NCBI GenBank assembly: GCA_023846275.1
Contig: CM043865.1
Span: forward strand, 30,361,912 to 30,425,911
DNA length: 64,000 bases
Origin: Vanilla planifolia
Lineage: Eukaryota; Streptophyta; Magnoliopsida; Asparagales; Orchidaceae
Reading direction: 5' to 3'
A model generated the notes under the pieces. That model was not told the DNA's origin and made no database searches. It was given only the letters and a program-made list of their open reading frames with translations. Shown piece by piece: positions 1 through 14,000 of the stretch; positions within the stretch are counted from its first letter, which is position 1; every line of letters begins with the position of its first letter. Made by a program: the position numbers and the translations under genes.

Positions 1-105
1 GCCCGTCCGATCCGCTTATCCGCGGCTTATCCAAACGCACCTCGGCGAACCGCCCCGCCTTCGCTGAACCGCTCCGGTCCGGTTCACGCGCGGTAAAAAA
101 AACAA
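1..105. other. GC-rich segment at left edge, unidentified
   Basis: About 100 bases rich in G and C and in CpG, with repeated GAACCG/CCGGTTC-like words, stop abruptly at an A-run and are followed by very AT-rich DNA. The plus strand is open from base 1 up to a TAA at about 94-96, but the peptide resembles nothing I know. It could be the end of a gene, or part of a retrotransposon LTR, cut by the window edge. No function is assigned. Confidence 0.3.
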
Positions 106-3100
106 ATTCCGATTTTTAAAAAAAATCTCGGTGCTCCGAAAAATCCCCAAAAAATTTCAGAAATTCCAATAGCCTCCAATTGAGCTCCTGGCTCATCCTA
201 CTGTCGATCTGAAATCATCCAAGCCACAATTGAATTATTGAATATTAAACATATAATATTTTACCGGGTATAACATATATACTCCAATAGTATAGACTTT
301 TGGTACTTTGAAATGGTTGTAAGAACTTGGTGTTTGATGCAATGTTATAAATATTTTAGAGATTTGCTTTCATTGATTTTCAAATAAAATATTTTTATTT
401 CTACTCTTATGGTCTTAAATGATTTTCAAACATTAAGAATGAAAATGTTCTTTTAACAAAAAAGTTTTCTAGATTTTATTTTAAAAAAATATGCTTTTCC
501 AAATAAAAAGATAATTTTAAAAGATATATATCACATGACATTGAATATGATAAATGTTGAGTGGGGTCACTAAACATATAATAAGAAGAATAATAAATAA
601 AAAAAGAAAAAAAATGAATATAAATATTTTATTTATGACTCTATCTTATGATTATCCAATATAAGATAAGAAAACATCACCTTTATTATAGTGAGTACAT
701 AGAGATAGAATCACAACATGATAGTGGTTTCATCCTCATTAACATAAAATGTTAGCAATAGAAGGTGATAGCTCTATGCTAGATGAGATATAATTTATTC
801 CTATCATTTGCACTCAGTGATTGGACTATGACACGATAGAGGCCTTATCATTTATCAACACAAGATTTTGATAATAAGGAGTGGCAACTTTGTAATAAGT
901 GATAAGATGATATAGATCTTCAAGAGAGGCAATATCACTCATATGAGGAAATCTTGACCCACATGACAAGAATAAGAAGAAATAATAAAGAAATAAAATG
1001 ACTTCAAATATAAAAAAATGAAAATATGATATATTATGAGTATTATATGATATTAATACTATATGATAATTTTGAGAATATATAAAGTGGATGCATAAAA
1101 GCATAGATGCATTGATATAGTGCTTTAATAATTTTACATATTACTATACTTTATTTATTTTATTACTCTATTTTATTTATCAATTACATTATTATAATTT
1201 TATATTATTTTATTACTTATAACAAGAATTTTATTTATTAAGCATATCATGCTCATTTTTGTACTTACATTATAGCCCAAGATGTCAACATTTATAGAGT
1301 TAGAGATTCCTAAATAGTAACGTAAGATCCTAAGGGAAAGATGATATATTATGTGAGCTTTATGAGAGATATTTTATATGTAAGTATTAGTTGTATTTTA
1401 TGACAAGTGTTGTATTAATACTCTTTTTATAACTTTTCTTCTTGTGTGGCGGCTTGGATATTGTATGTTATTTTTTATTTGATTGTGTTAATCTGAATGA
1501 TTGTAAGTTGATATGTTTTTATTTTGGTTTGTGTCCTTTGTGTTTTATTACTTACCTTATTTTACTAAATAAATTCATAATTAAATGTATTTTATTATGT
1601 TTTATGGGTTTTAAGCTGTGTGAGGCGTAACACGAGATCTTTAAGACTAATCAACAAGGCAAGCCCCTCAAAGATAATGTTTTAATATTTTACTTTCAAG
1701 GCTAGCTTATCATGTAACTCTTCAATGCACTTAGATCTTATTTCTTACATTTATGCATCAGACATGTGCAACTCAAATCAATAGTTCAAGATTATGATAA
1801 ATTAGATAATTATAATTGACTTAATCATATCATCATTTACTTGATTGTTATAATTAATTTTAATATGTCATTAATAACCAAATTATTACCTAATAATTAT
1901 AATTGTTATTAATATATCATCAATAGTTGAACTTTTAGTTGATAGTTATAATTAATTATTTTGTCATTAACAATTGAACCCTTACCAATAATTATACTTA
2001 ATTGAGACATGTTAATAAGAGGAATATAAATAAAAAATAATTGTATGAAAACTATAATCCCAAAATGCAAAGTGAACTTAGTATTTGCCATCCATTTCAT
2101 TAGTTATGCAAACTTATATTGGTTATAAATAGATCTTCAAGAGTCCTATTTAGAATCTCATCTCTAATTTAACTCTTAATTTAATTTAAGAGTGAATTTA
2201 AGTAGTTCAACTTTATGCAAGCTTATATTGGTTATTTACGATCCACTATTTTCTCCTTATCAAAAGTTCTTGTATTCTATAGGCTTTTCTTCTTTTATAG
2301 AGATTCTCAGGTTGTGAGGATCGTGAGCTTTCTTATCTTTTGCATCATAACTTTTCAAAAACTCTTAATAAAAAGGTTTTGGTTACAATCTTGTTAACTC
2401 AAAATCAACATCCACATTTTTACAATATTGATGGGAATTTAATAGAAAAATTAAATGTCCAAGAGAGATAAAGCATTGTTTTTTACAACAAAAACTCTTG
2501 ATCTCCATGATTAAGAGATAACATAAATTCCCAAACCTTTGTCTTCACTATCATCAATGTCTAAAACTTCTAATTCATCTCTTAATCATCTTGTTTGTCT
2601 ATTCTAAAAGCAAATTAAGTACTTTTTTATGAAACTTTTCATCTTTTTCCTCTTTAGTTGTAAAATTACTCAAGGTCGAGTTGTCTCATTCTAAGACTTT
2701 AAAGGATCACCCATCCTTTGGTCTTACTTTTTTAATCTTAGATTATGAAGCCCAAATAACCACTCTAACAATAATTGAGCCTCTTCATTTCACTTTCTAT
2801 TCTAAAGAACTAGTTCTATCAATTCCTTTATAACTTTCACTGGCATGTACACCTTTGATTACCTATATCTCAATACTTTAAACTTTGATAATCAATTAAT
2901 ATTTTATAATTCATTTTATAAAGATAATATTTCTAAATCTTTAAGATAAATGCAATAGCTATCAATTCCAAAAAATGAACTAAATACTTTTTCAACTAAT
3001 TATAATTATCTAAAGACACAAATTATTAACTTTTTAAATTACATCAAAATATAACATAAACCTTGAAATGATGTATCACTACAAGTTTAGTAGTCTTCAC

Positions 3101-6100
3101 TTGCTTCAAATGAAACTAATATTAAAACTGAAGTTAATTTTTCTTTCAATTTTTTAAAAATTTTCTCATAGAAGTAACATGACACTCAAAATTGAAGAGA
3201 ACAAGAAGTACACATTAGGTGATATCTTGAGAAAAGAGTATTGAATAATAAGTGTCTCTTAGAAAATTTTTAGGTATAGAGATATATAAATAAATTATTT
3301 TGCATTAGTTACAAAAGAAATGATCATAGTGTTTATATAAGTTATAATGGTCTTAAGATAATGAGATAACTTTTGAAAATAAAACTCACTTAAGTCAAGA
3401 TAGAACAACACAGAGAGATAATATCTTAATATAGTGAAACAATAATATTATATTTAATATTAAAGTCAACACTTTATTAGTCTTATATGATTTAAGAACT
3501 CAATTAAATGAAAACTAGTAAACCTATGACATTATTGATAAAAGAGAATTGGGAGTGAATATAAAGTAATATCTTAAGAAAAGAATCATTAAATAAAAAG
3601 TGTATTTTAGTAGGGACTTAGGTGGAGGCATAAGAATGAATTGTCTAACATTGGCTATTAAGAAAACAATAATTTACTTTTATACCCTTTCACCTATAAT
3701 CTTGTTGAGCCTCTCTTTGTTTTATAATTCCTTTCTTAAAATATTATTCGATGATTACTCCCCCTCTCTTTTAGTCATGTGTCATAAACCTAGCAATACT
3801 ATTTGGTTCATCCTTAGATTATATTAAACTAGTAAAAGATATTTTTTTAATACCAAATATGATATCTTGTTCTAATTATATTGAAATATTATTCCCTTGG
3901 GTCATCTCATATCTATCAAAATAGATTTTATCCTCAAAAAAATATCTTAATATCTTAAGATTATAACATCTCATACAAATATTAAGATTAATCCCTTATA
4001 ACTAACGTAAAATAATTTATTCTTATATCTCTCTACCTATAATCTTATTAGATTTATTATTTAATGATTTATCTCTTAAGATATCATCCAATAATCACTT
4101 ATTACTTCTTAAATCCTAGATATCACAAAAACAAACTTGACTTAAGATGGAATGACAAAAAAAGATAATATTTTAATATAATAAGACTAGGATATCATAA
4201 GAATCTTATTAAAATTTATTATTTTTAAGTTAATCTTATTAAAAAATAAGCAATATGAGAAAAACTTTTACAAATTTTTTGCAATCATTTACTAAACCAA
4301 AAAAACATATAATTTCAAACATATTAAAATGCCAAGATAGTTTATGATTGCCAAAATCTTTTAAAAATCTATTAAAATATTCTCAACACTAACATGTCCC
4401 TAAAATATCACTTGGGAAAATTAGAACTTATTTTTAAAATTTTAGTATATAAATGATATTATCTTAATGTTTGTTATACAATATGTAGATGTGTAACATG
4501 AGCTTTTGTTATTGTTTTAGTATATCAAAATATCATAAAAAATACAATCATAAGTTGAATAAAATATCATTTAAAAATTCCATTTGTTAGATCAAAAAAT
4601 ATGACAAGTGTATTACTTAAAATAAATGATAATATAATGAATTTATAATATGTATATCTCATTTTAATGTTGTCTTAGATACACCTTAATTTACTTTCAA
4701 TTGATGATAATCATATTTTAGATGTATTTAAAAATATTATAATATTTTATAATTGATCAAATAACTCATTTATTATTGATAGAAGATATTTATTTTTAAT
4801 AATAATTTTATTTATTTATTTATAATAATATTCATAAGTTATTATATTTTTTTACAAATAAAATATGCACTTGTTATAAAGACATAATATGTTTAATAAA
4901 ATCTCATCAAATAATTCTTAAATTTAAATATTTACTTTCTATAATTTTATAGATATTATTTTACATGAAACTTTGGATATTAATTTAGTTTTTAATAAAT
5001 AACTAAATTTTAAATTCAATTTTTTTTATCTAAAAGATAAGAAAAAAATTATCAACAAAAGAAAAGAGAAAAATATATTGAAAACAAATGAAGAACATAG
5101 AGAAATAAAGAGTTGAAAAGAACAACGACAATAAAAAAAAGATTTACAATAGACAAAAAAACAAAAACAAAAGGTAACATTCATACGAGACCAATACGAT
5201 GCATTGTTGGTTAATTACTAAGGATTGGTTAGTGTGAACATTGAAGCTCAAATCTTTGGCATGCAACATTGTTGCTGAAATGATTTCCAAGCCTTGTTGA
5301 AAGCTCTAGGGTTGTGAACGTTTTATATAAAGATGGACATCATCCATTAGAAAATGGGAGTATCAAGAGAGAATTTATTTCTACTGTCGAATTAAAATAA
5401 AAAAAAAAGCACATTAACAGATGGCAAGCAATTTCTCTGTCGCCAGTCCATGTTTCTGCCGCGAACATCGCCATCGTGATGGTCCAATGGATTCGAACAT
5501 GCCTGTCACCATATCTCTGTTTAGTTTTAATATTAAATTTTAAAAATTCGAGGTTTTAGAAATAATTTAAAAAATAAAGAAATAAGATAATTTCTTTCAT
5601 TACTAGAATTGAAGAAACCATCAAAATTGATACAAACTACCAGAACTTGAAAAGGCTAGTTTTAGTTGATTTTTTGTTTTAATATTTTCAATTTTAAAAT
5701 AATTTAATTAAATTTTAATATAATAAAAATAATTTAATAACTGAGTATTGACCATAAAAAAATCATTAAAATCAGATTTTAGACTCGGATTTTTAGTACT
5801 CCATTTTTTAAAATATATCCTTTTTTTAATAAAAATAGAAGAGCAGAAAAAAATTTATTTTGTTAGAATAATTTTTAAAATTACTTTATTTTTTAAGACA
5901 AAAAAAATTTAATTTAATCATTTCATAATTTCAACAATTTTTTATCGATACTATGTTCCAAAACATTAGTCTTCAATAAATTTAAAAATATAATTTTTTT
6001 ACTTATTTTCTTAATACTTATTAAATATTTAATTAAAATTGTATTAAATATAACCTTAAGTTATGTTTGATAGAAAATGTTTACGATACATTTTGATTTT

Positions 6101-6300
6101 TAATATGAAAGATACAAAAAGCATGCTAAATAAATTTCATAATTTTTCATTTTTAAAAAAATATTATTTCTAAAGCTTACTTTTAATAGCAAAAAGTATC
6201 ACGAAAAGGTCGTTCTAAGAATATCAAAACGAAAATTTAAAACATTCTGTCAAAGTATTATCTAGATGTTATTTTGTAAGATGAATTGGAATATTTATAT
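106..6300. other. AT-rich intergenic DNA, no gene recognised
   Basis: Very AT-rich sequence with only short open frames (up to about 90 codons) that have no recognisable domain and look random. It contains diverged repeats at about 3.2-4.2 kb, listed separately. No RNA gene or intact transposon was recognised. Confidence 0.6.
3200..4200. repeat. Cluster of diverged direct and inverted repeats
   Basis: A word group around GATATCTTGAGAAAAGAG followed by AATAATAAGTG occurs near 3220-3252, again in diverged form near 3568-3602, and inverted near 4065-4110. A second pair, CTTAAGTCAAGATAGAA plus AGATAATATCTTAATATA, lies at about 3390-3440 and, diverged, at about 4137-4187. A related stretch occurs far away near 27905-27960. 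This looks like an old dispersed repeat or remnants of a transposon; no coding part is visible. Confidence 0.4.
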
Positions 6301-6652
6301 ATATTTAAATAAATGTCTAAATTGCACGTTTTTCCTTATTTGTGTAATTTATTTCCTTGTGTAGCGAAATCATGGAAGGAGGTGGACGGCCATGGCTACT
6401 CGGAGGCCCAATACTCACTACCGACCGCAACGCGCTTTGTCTAACATACGGCGTATAGTAGTATGAACAATTCCCGACTCCTTTCTCCTCTGTTTAGCCA
6501 TCTCTCTTCTCCCTCACGCTGCACTGCTGAGGTCCTTGTTTTTCCACAGAGCAGTATAGTATAGCAAGGGGAAGGGAAACGAATATCATTATTTACCATC
6601 TTTTTGAGGGGGGAGTGAGGCCGAGCTGGGGGATAAGAGAGACGGAGACCGA

Positions 6653-8020
6653 ATGGGGGCGGAGGCCAAGAGGTCGACACTGCCTACATCGAGATCCGGC
6701 GCAGGAAATCGACGAAGGCAGATCCATAAGACTTTTAACAACGTTAAGATTACGATTCTTTGCGGATTCGTCACCATCCTCGTTCTGCGCGGCACCATTG
6801 GAGTAGGTAATCTAGGTGGCGCCCTCGATGCCGATTCTGACAAGAAGGTAGTGGAGGATATCGAGCGCATCCTCCGCGAGATAAGGACGGAGGCAGATCC
6901 TGAAGATGATGGTGCCGCTCAGTTTTTCGCCGCTGCCGAGGGGAACTTAACCACAGCGGACAACGTCACGCTCTCTGGTGCCGAAGCCGCCGCCTACATC
7001 GCTGGTAAGAATTACATGCTCGGGCCCAAGATCTCAGATTGGGAGCAGAAGCGGAAGGAGTGGATGGACCGTAATCCTGGCTTTCCCAATCAGATCCCTG
7101 GTGGAAAACCGAAGATCTTACTGGTCACTGGCTCACAGCCTAACCCTTGCGATAACCCTATCGGTGACCATTATCTCCTCAAAACTACCAAGAACAAGAT
7201 CGACTATTGCCGCCTTCACGGTATTGATATCGTCCACAACATGGCTCACCTTGACCGCGAGCTTGCTGGGTATTGGGCTAAGCTTCCCCTGATCCGTCGC
7301 TTGATGCTCTCACACCCGGAGGTGGAGTGGATCTGGTGGATGGACAGCGACGCACTGTTCACTGACATGGCCTTCGAGCTCCCGATGAGTAAGTACGAGG
7401 GCTACAATCTGGTTATTCATGGCTATCCTGACCTCCTATTTGACCAGCATTCCTGGATTGCACTAAACACCGGGAGTTTCCTCCTGAGGAACTGCCAGTG
7501 GACTTTGAATTTGCTTGACGCCTGGGCACCCATGGGACCTAAGGGACCAGTAAGGGACGAGGCTGGTCGAATTCTTACTGCCAATTTAAAGGGGCGTCCA
7601 GCATTCGAGGCTGATGACCAGTCAGCGCTCATTTATCTTCTTCTTTCTCAGAAGGATGAGTGGGGGGATAAAGTTTTTATTGAAAATTCTTACTACTTGC
7701 ATGGATTCTGGGCTGGATTGGTGGACAATTATGAGGAGATGATGGAGAAGCACCATCCTGGTCTGGGTGATGAAAGATGGCCTTTTGTCACCCATTTTGT
7801 TGGGTGCAAGCCATGCGGGAGCTATGGGGATTATCCTGTGGAGAGATGCATCAGTAGCATGGAAAGGGCATTTAATTTTGCGGATAACCAAGTACTTGGA
7901 ATGTACGGTTTTGCACATAGTGGGCTTTCGAGCCCAAAAATAAAGAGGATCAGAAATGAGACGTCTACTCCTTTGGAAGTTAAGGAAAACCTTAATCTCC
8001 AATCTAGGATAACCAGTTGA
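6653..8020 (+). CDS. XXT5: Xyloglucan 6-xylosyltransferase, XXT5-like (GT34)
   Basis: Single-exon gene for 455 residues, the usual length for plant XXT proteins. Family knowledge: these Golgi type II membrane enzymes transfer xylose from UDP-xylose to the glucan backbone of xyloglucan. Seen here: a basic N-terminal tail, one membrane anchor at about residues 31-52 (VKITILCGFVTILVLRG), a stem with possible N-glycosylation sites (NLT, NVT), then a GT34 catalytic domain. The metal/UDP-sugar binding DSD motif is at residues 231-233, inside WWMDSDALF. Other conserved blocks are GDHYLLK, NKIDYCRLHG, YPDLLFDQ, FEADDQSALIYLL and FVGCKPCGSYGDY. The membrane segment and the C-terminal KRIRNET stretch match the XXT3/4/5 branch better than XXT1/2, so the exact paralogue is an inference. 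The start is the first ATG in this frame. Exonic GC is much higher than in the flanks. I see no truncation or frameshift. Confidence 0.93.
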   Translation: MGAEAKRSTLPTSRSGAGNRRRQIHKTFNNVKITILCGFVTILVLRGTIGVGNLGGALDADSDKKVVEDIERILREIRTEADPEDDGAAQFFAAAEGNLTTADNVTLSGAEAAAYIAGKNYMLGPKISDWEQKRKEWMDRNPGFPNQIPGGKPKILLVTGSQPNPCDNPIGDHYLLKTTKNKIDYCRLHGIDIVHNMAHLDRELAGYWAKLPLIRRLMLSHPEVEWIWWMDSDALFTDMAFELPMSKYEGYNLVIHGYPDLLFDQHSWIALNTGSFLLRNCQWTLNLLDAWAPMGPKGPVRDEAGRILTANLKGRPAFEADDQSALIYLLLSQKDEWGDKVFIENSYYLHGFWAGLVDNYEEMMEKHHPGLGDERWPFVTHFVGCKPCGSYGDYPVERCISSMERAFNFADNQVLGMYGFAHSGLSSPKIKRIRNETSTPLEVKENLNLQSRITS

Positions 8021-11000
8021 TGAGCGGAACTTGCTGGTTTGAGGTTTGACTTCAGACCTACTGAAGGCCAGTTCGTTGGCTCTGTTGTGTGATAAGAAAA
8101 TTTACCTGTTGGAATGTTTATGTAAGCTTCAGATCTTAACTTTTTATTTTCTTTAAATCTGTTATTGTTTTTTAGCGATCAATGTTATGCTCTTATCTTT
8201 CTCTAGAGGATAGTAATTATTTAAATGGAATTGAGATTATGAAATTCTTTTACAATTGTCATGCAACCACTTTTAAGCTGTAGCCTGATATGAAGTATAG
8301 GCTATTGCATTCCGAGTGATTAATCCTTAAGCCTGTACTGGCAAGTGCAGTTAAATTTTCAATGACATCGCAATTATCTATTTGTAGTGCAATTATATCA
8401 GTCATTCCAAGTATTTTATTAGTTTGGTTTAATTGCAGATTTGATTATTTAAATTGATGTATCTAGTGAATTGCACAACTGATATCATGTTATGGTGCAA
8501 GTCACTGACTCAAGCATCTTTACCTTTATTACAGGCTAGAGTTCCAAAGAAAGTGAATTATGACCTTAATAATTGGTTATCTTCATGATTATCTATACTC
8601 ATTGAATAAGTTTGAATGGATTCACCTGATTCAGATTTGGAGAAAGTGCAAAATATTATTCTTTGGATGTAGATTCAGTTTAAGGGTCAGTTTGTCTTCA
8701 TTGTCATGGTTGAAAAATCTGCTAATAGAAAGTTGCTTATGTAGTAAACCTTTTATCATAACTAAGCACTTATTGTTGGAATCACATGTGTGTCTTTGTG
8801 AAAGAAATAGCAATTAATAAGCACTTTCAAAAAAAAAAAAATGCTATACTAACCCAAAATTTCTTGACTTGACTTTATAGATTTTAGCTTTTTTTCAAAT
8901 AAGTATTATTTCAATATACTAGATTACTTTCAAGCTTACACCTTCCAAATATTTTTAAAGGATGATTTGTACTATTAAAGGGAGAATATGGTTATTGGTG
9001 ACTCGTTTGATTGTCGTGTGATTTTAGCTTATCAAGCTTATTAACCAAGCTCAAGCTAATCAAGATTTTACATGTAGGGTTTCAAAATTCAATATGGATG
9101 CACAAGATCGGTTTTATAGCTAAGCCAAAGGAGGGGGGATGAATTGGCTATTTCAAATTTTATTTCCTTTTGTCAAACTATTGCAACAAGACACAAAACA
9201 TTGCTTATAATGATTTAAAGCTATAAAAGCATGCTAGCAATTAGAAAACAAAAACACAAGAAAGTAAATGCTCTAGATATTTTAGGTGATTCACACACTA
9301 AATTTTAGCCTATGTCTATCCCTAAGCATCCAAGCTTGAACGTAACATTATGTTAAACAATCTTTTAATAGGTGAAGAAGCCTTTACAACAATTTTTTTC
9401 TTTAAAGCATAATTCATCAATCTCACCATGCCAAGCTTGGAATTGGAGCCTCTTATTGCATTTTGTGCTTGTGTCCTAGCTTTGTGCCTCTACCTTCAGG
9501 TGGAGTGGGGCCTTCCTTGCTGTTCTCGAAAGCCTCTCTTGCTACACCAATCGGTCTTCACATGACTGGGAAGGCATATTCTTCACCCTTCCTTGAGCCT
9601 AGCTCTTGCTGTGTTCCCTTCTGCTGCTCTTTGGGTGCCAATCACTGCTCAAGATCCAATGTTGAGTGAGTCTGTTCCGCCGTGATCCTCTCTATGCCAA
9701 GCCTGGATTTGGTTTTCTCCTATCCACACCATGCCAAGAGTGGGCTTCTCTTTTTCATAAGCTGAGCCAAAGGTTTATCTCATTCAATTATAATTTCAAA
9801 ATCTAGATAGATCTATACATTTCAAAATTCTTTTTGAGTAATAAAACAACGAAATCCACTAGAAAATAAATTAGTATTATCACGAAGAGATCAAGAGCAC
9901 ATGATGTGAACAGCGTATATGGATGTTGATTGAAGTTGCTGTTTTGTAATGCATGTAGTAGTTTTTCCTATAAGTGTCCAAGCAATGGATGCAATGTGGG
10001 GTTCCAAAGTAGATGTAGCAGGTTTAACAAGTTTCAACAAACAAAATTACAAAATTTTCTTTTACATATAAGTAAAGAATCAATATTTTTCTTTAAGCCA
10101 TAAATTGATATTTATAAATGACTTAGAGTTGTTAGGGTCTTGATAGATTTAGATAATCATTTATAGACTCAATGTTAATTTGGATGTTTTAACATAATGG
10201 GATTTTTTTTTGGAACTATCTATTACGGTGTACTCATTAGGCAATTTGTTCGACTCAATTGATGGTTTAATGCCTCTTGATAGTACTCGATTTATAACAA
10301 GGGACTATGAGAGGGTCAAATGACCTTTTGATAGTAACTTGATTTAGCTCAATTTTTATAAACCTCCATCAGACAGTTGGACGACTTATTTGATCCATCA
10401 TTAGATTGATCATTAAACTTCTGTTGGATGGTTTGATGGGCCTTCCAATTGATTTCAAATTATCTCAATTTTAAAATTATCTTAATTTTAATAATGGATC
10501 TTATATGACCAGATGGCCTGATGTTCATTGAACAAATATTGACAACTAATCGGACAATCCAATGTATTATCCAATTGAGATCCTTCTGCGAATTTGCCTT
10601 TCCTTAATTTTCATATTTGAACTATTGTAAAATTAATAGTTTTGTAAGTCTCATGTATGAGTTTCATAAAATAAAATGTTTGCAAATATGAACATTTTAT
10701 GAGCTTGATATTAATATTTTTGTTGTACCTTAATCACATTTGCCTAATATGCATTTAGCTGTGATGCCTTTGGATTAGTCTAGGCATTTAAGTGTTATAT
10801 CACAAACTAGGTACTAGATTTATATTCATTTTGATGCAACACCTAAATGATAAAGATATGGCAAGTGTATGCATGTAGTATGGTGTATGTTTGAGCTCTT
10901 AATTAATTTATGATCAGTAATAATTCTATCATTACGTAAGTTATTAGAAGTGTTAGCTATGTTTTGATCATCGACTCATGTTGGCCTTGGAGTTTTTCAT

Positions 11001-14000
11001 TGATGTTATACTTTCTTGAGTAGTTTTGATGTCTTCTGTGTGTCTTTTTAAAGTTTTGTTAAAGCATTATTTGACTCTATTAGATGATGAAAATTTCCTC
11101 CAATATAAAATCACATACTAAGTAGATTATGAGGTCACTAAGATAACTCACTTAAATAGTTTGTTATCATCAAGATCATGTTTGATCTTTAAGGTTCATG
11201 AGCTAACATTATATATCGGCTAGGAAAGATTTCCCATTTATATTTAAATAGAAAAAAGTGTTGATCACATTCATGGTAACTTATACTTCTCTTGGAAAGG
11301 CTTGGCTCTATATATGATTGTTGTTTTGCAATCTCATTTACTTGAGCTCCTTCCAATTAATAGCTTCTTATTTATAGATGATAGACCTGCCAAGTTGATC
11401 AGTTTTGTCAAGCTAATGATCCCTAGCATGTGGAATGCATACTATCATTATAGATCTATTGTGTGATACTAGCTAATGGGCAAATATCTATTTAGTTGTT
11501 TTGTAAAATGACTTCGATTTTAAGCTTAAAAAATAGTGAATACAAAACGCCACTTAAATATTATATTTGTTGATTTTTATTAATTGGTAAGCATACTTGC
11601 ACCTTCTCTTTACTATCCTCTATATGTTGTTAATGCTGCTATTAGATCACTTTTCATGGAGGATATTGTTTGGGTAGCTAGGAAATGTAAATTGGATAGA
11701 CTTGAATCATTTATAGAGGTATTGCCCAGTTTGATTCCATGCAAACCTCATAAAAGTTTTGAATTGGGTTAGTTTACATATTCAGAAACTAGAATCAGCT
11801 TAAGATCCAATGGTATTGGCTGAGAAGAAAATTGAAAAATCTGTTTGGTTTTGTTTATAAGATCTCATCTCTCATTGAAATCACAGTTGTGAGCATCGTC
11901 ATTTTGTTTGTGAGCATAGGATATCAGAAGTCACATTGGTTTGGTTCCAATTTATTTAACAATAAAAATTGAGGATAAAAAGCTTGACCTAGTTGGTTCG
12001 AACAATTTAAAAAAAAAATAGAATTGATTTGGAGCCCCGTAAGAACCGATATAGAATTGTACCAATGTGGAGTCAACCTATATCAAGAGATCATGATGTT
12101 TCAATATTCGAGCCTGCTGAATTTGGTTCGACTCTCATTTGTAGAGTTAGGGATTGCGGTAGCTGCAGTGATTTAATTAGATTGATAATGTAATTATAAT
12201 CACGTATATTTTTGAATTGCCAGTATTTGTATGAATCTTATCCGCAATAAGAATTTTCCTTCGGCTAAATTACTGGCAAATTTAAAAGAGTTTTCCCATT
12301 TATCCCTGTTATTCTTAAATTTTTTTGTTTGCTAGGAGATATAAATTTACATTTTTTTTTTTTTTTTTGTATAATCTCTCAATTTCAATGATTGAAGATT
12401 TGACCCAATCTGGATCCTAATCGGGCTTTGAATATTACTTTCTAAGTCTGAACTTAATTTCTACATCTTCAGAGCCAACGAGAACCTTATGGTAAGTGAT
12501 GCGAGTGCATGATTAGGCCCATGCATGTCCTTCTTAGGTGACCAATTCTGTCCTATTAAATCAGCAACAGTAACATTTTGTATTTAAATCAACGTTATTG
12601 GAGCTTGATTGCTTCAGAAATGACATGTAAAGTTTACATATTAATAATGTCTCATAAGTTTTCTATTAGCTGCATAACTTGCTTAGGAAACAACAAAGAG
12701 ACCACCAGTCAAGTGAGTGTACTATAATTTGCTGTCTAATTGATTTGTGTGCAAGATTTCCTACATCACTTCAATTTTCTGGTGTGGATGAAGGAATCAT
12801 CATCTTGCTGTCATGGATCAAATCTGGTATCTAATTTCCTAACCTCATCTCTTAAGTGATCAAAGTTTGATTTTTTTCTTGAATTTTTTTTTCACCACGA
12901 ATGTTCTGTAATATATACTTAAAGCTTGTTTACGTTTGTCTTTTTTTATAATGGGTACCACAATGGTAGCTGCATCAAGTGTTATGTACGTAACGTGGGA
13001 ACTCTTGGCTTGCAAACTATTGCCTGTAGCTTACAGGATTAGTATCCCGTGACAGTCGAAGTTTAATCATGGATCTTTAGTTGATACTTTTGTCTTGACA
13101 AGTGATATTACAGTCAAATTAGGTAAAATGAAGTCGTTGCATGATTTTAATTAGTCATTTATTATAAAAAAAAATTGAATGTGATTGACATAAAATGTGG
13201 CAGATGTGATGAATCTGTTGGTAAGTCTCACATACCACTCGTGCCACCATTAATATAACTCCTTATCAAGAAAAAAATTCGTTATTAACAATAGTCAAGG
13301 AACTATTACTTGTTTTCATCAGCAATTCTTTGGTTGGTATAAGTTTTAATATTTGATTTTCTCTAACACAAGTAAACAAAAATTTGCAAATAATCGTTTG
13401 GTGCAATAAAAGCCCGTGTAAATGTGTGTTTAGTGAAGAATCGAGCTCAAATGGTCGTCTATTGGACGTCATCTTATTTACAGCAAGTCCTTTTTGATGA
13501 GGATTAATGGGGCTAATCCGATATGTTGAAGTTTTATAACTTCAATTTATTATCATGCTAAAACTCTTCTTCGCTGCAGAAAATACTTTATCAAAATATT
13601 GATTAAATTTCAAAAAAGTCTTTTTTTTTTTTTACTTTTACAATATATAACAAAGACTTCTAAAGTCCAAATTAAAATTTTTTGATAACTTTATTAGTTT
13701 CATAATAAAACTAAAAAAATCTAATAAAAAATAGGAAATACAGTCCAGCTCTAACGGAACTTTGTGGGACAGCATTCCTTAATGTAAGCTGGCACTGACA
13801 ACCTAATGTAATTACTTTTGATAATATTCTATTTTGTGTCTTTTTAAATAGCTACAAAATTAATTTACTAAAAACCGTGGCACGTAGGCCGCAACATATT
13901 AGGCCAGACGAGCGAACGTGGTGCTGTCGAGTGGTGCCTTCCCGAAGTAAAGCCTCATGCCCTCGGCTGGGAAAATAAAATAAATATACATGGCATGATC

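Noticed and set aside
6615-6806. Possible upstream open frame overlapping the xylosyltransferase start
   Set aside because: It begins at GTG, not ATG, and is out of frame with the clear ATG at 6653. There is no evidence that it is translated.
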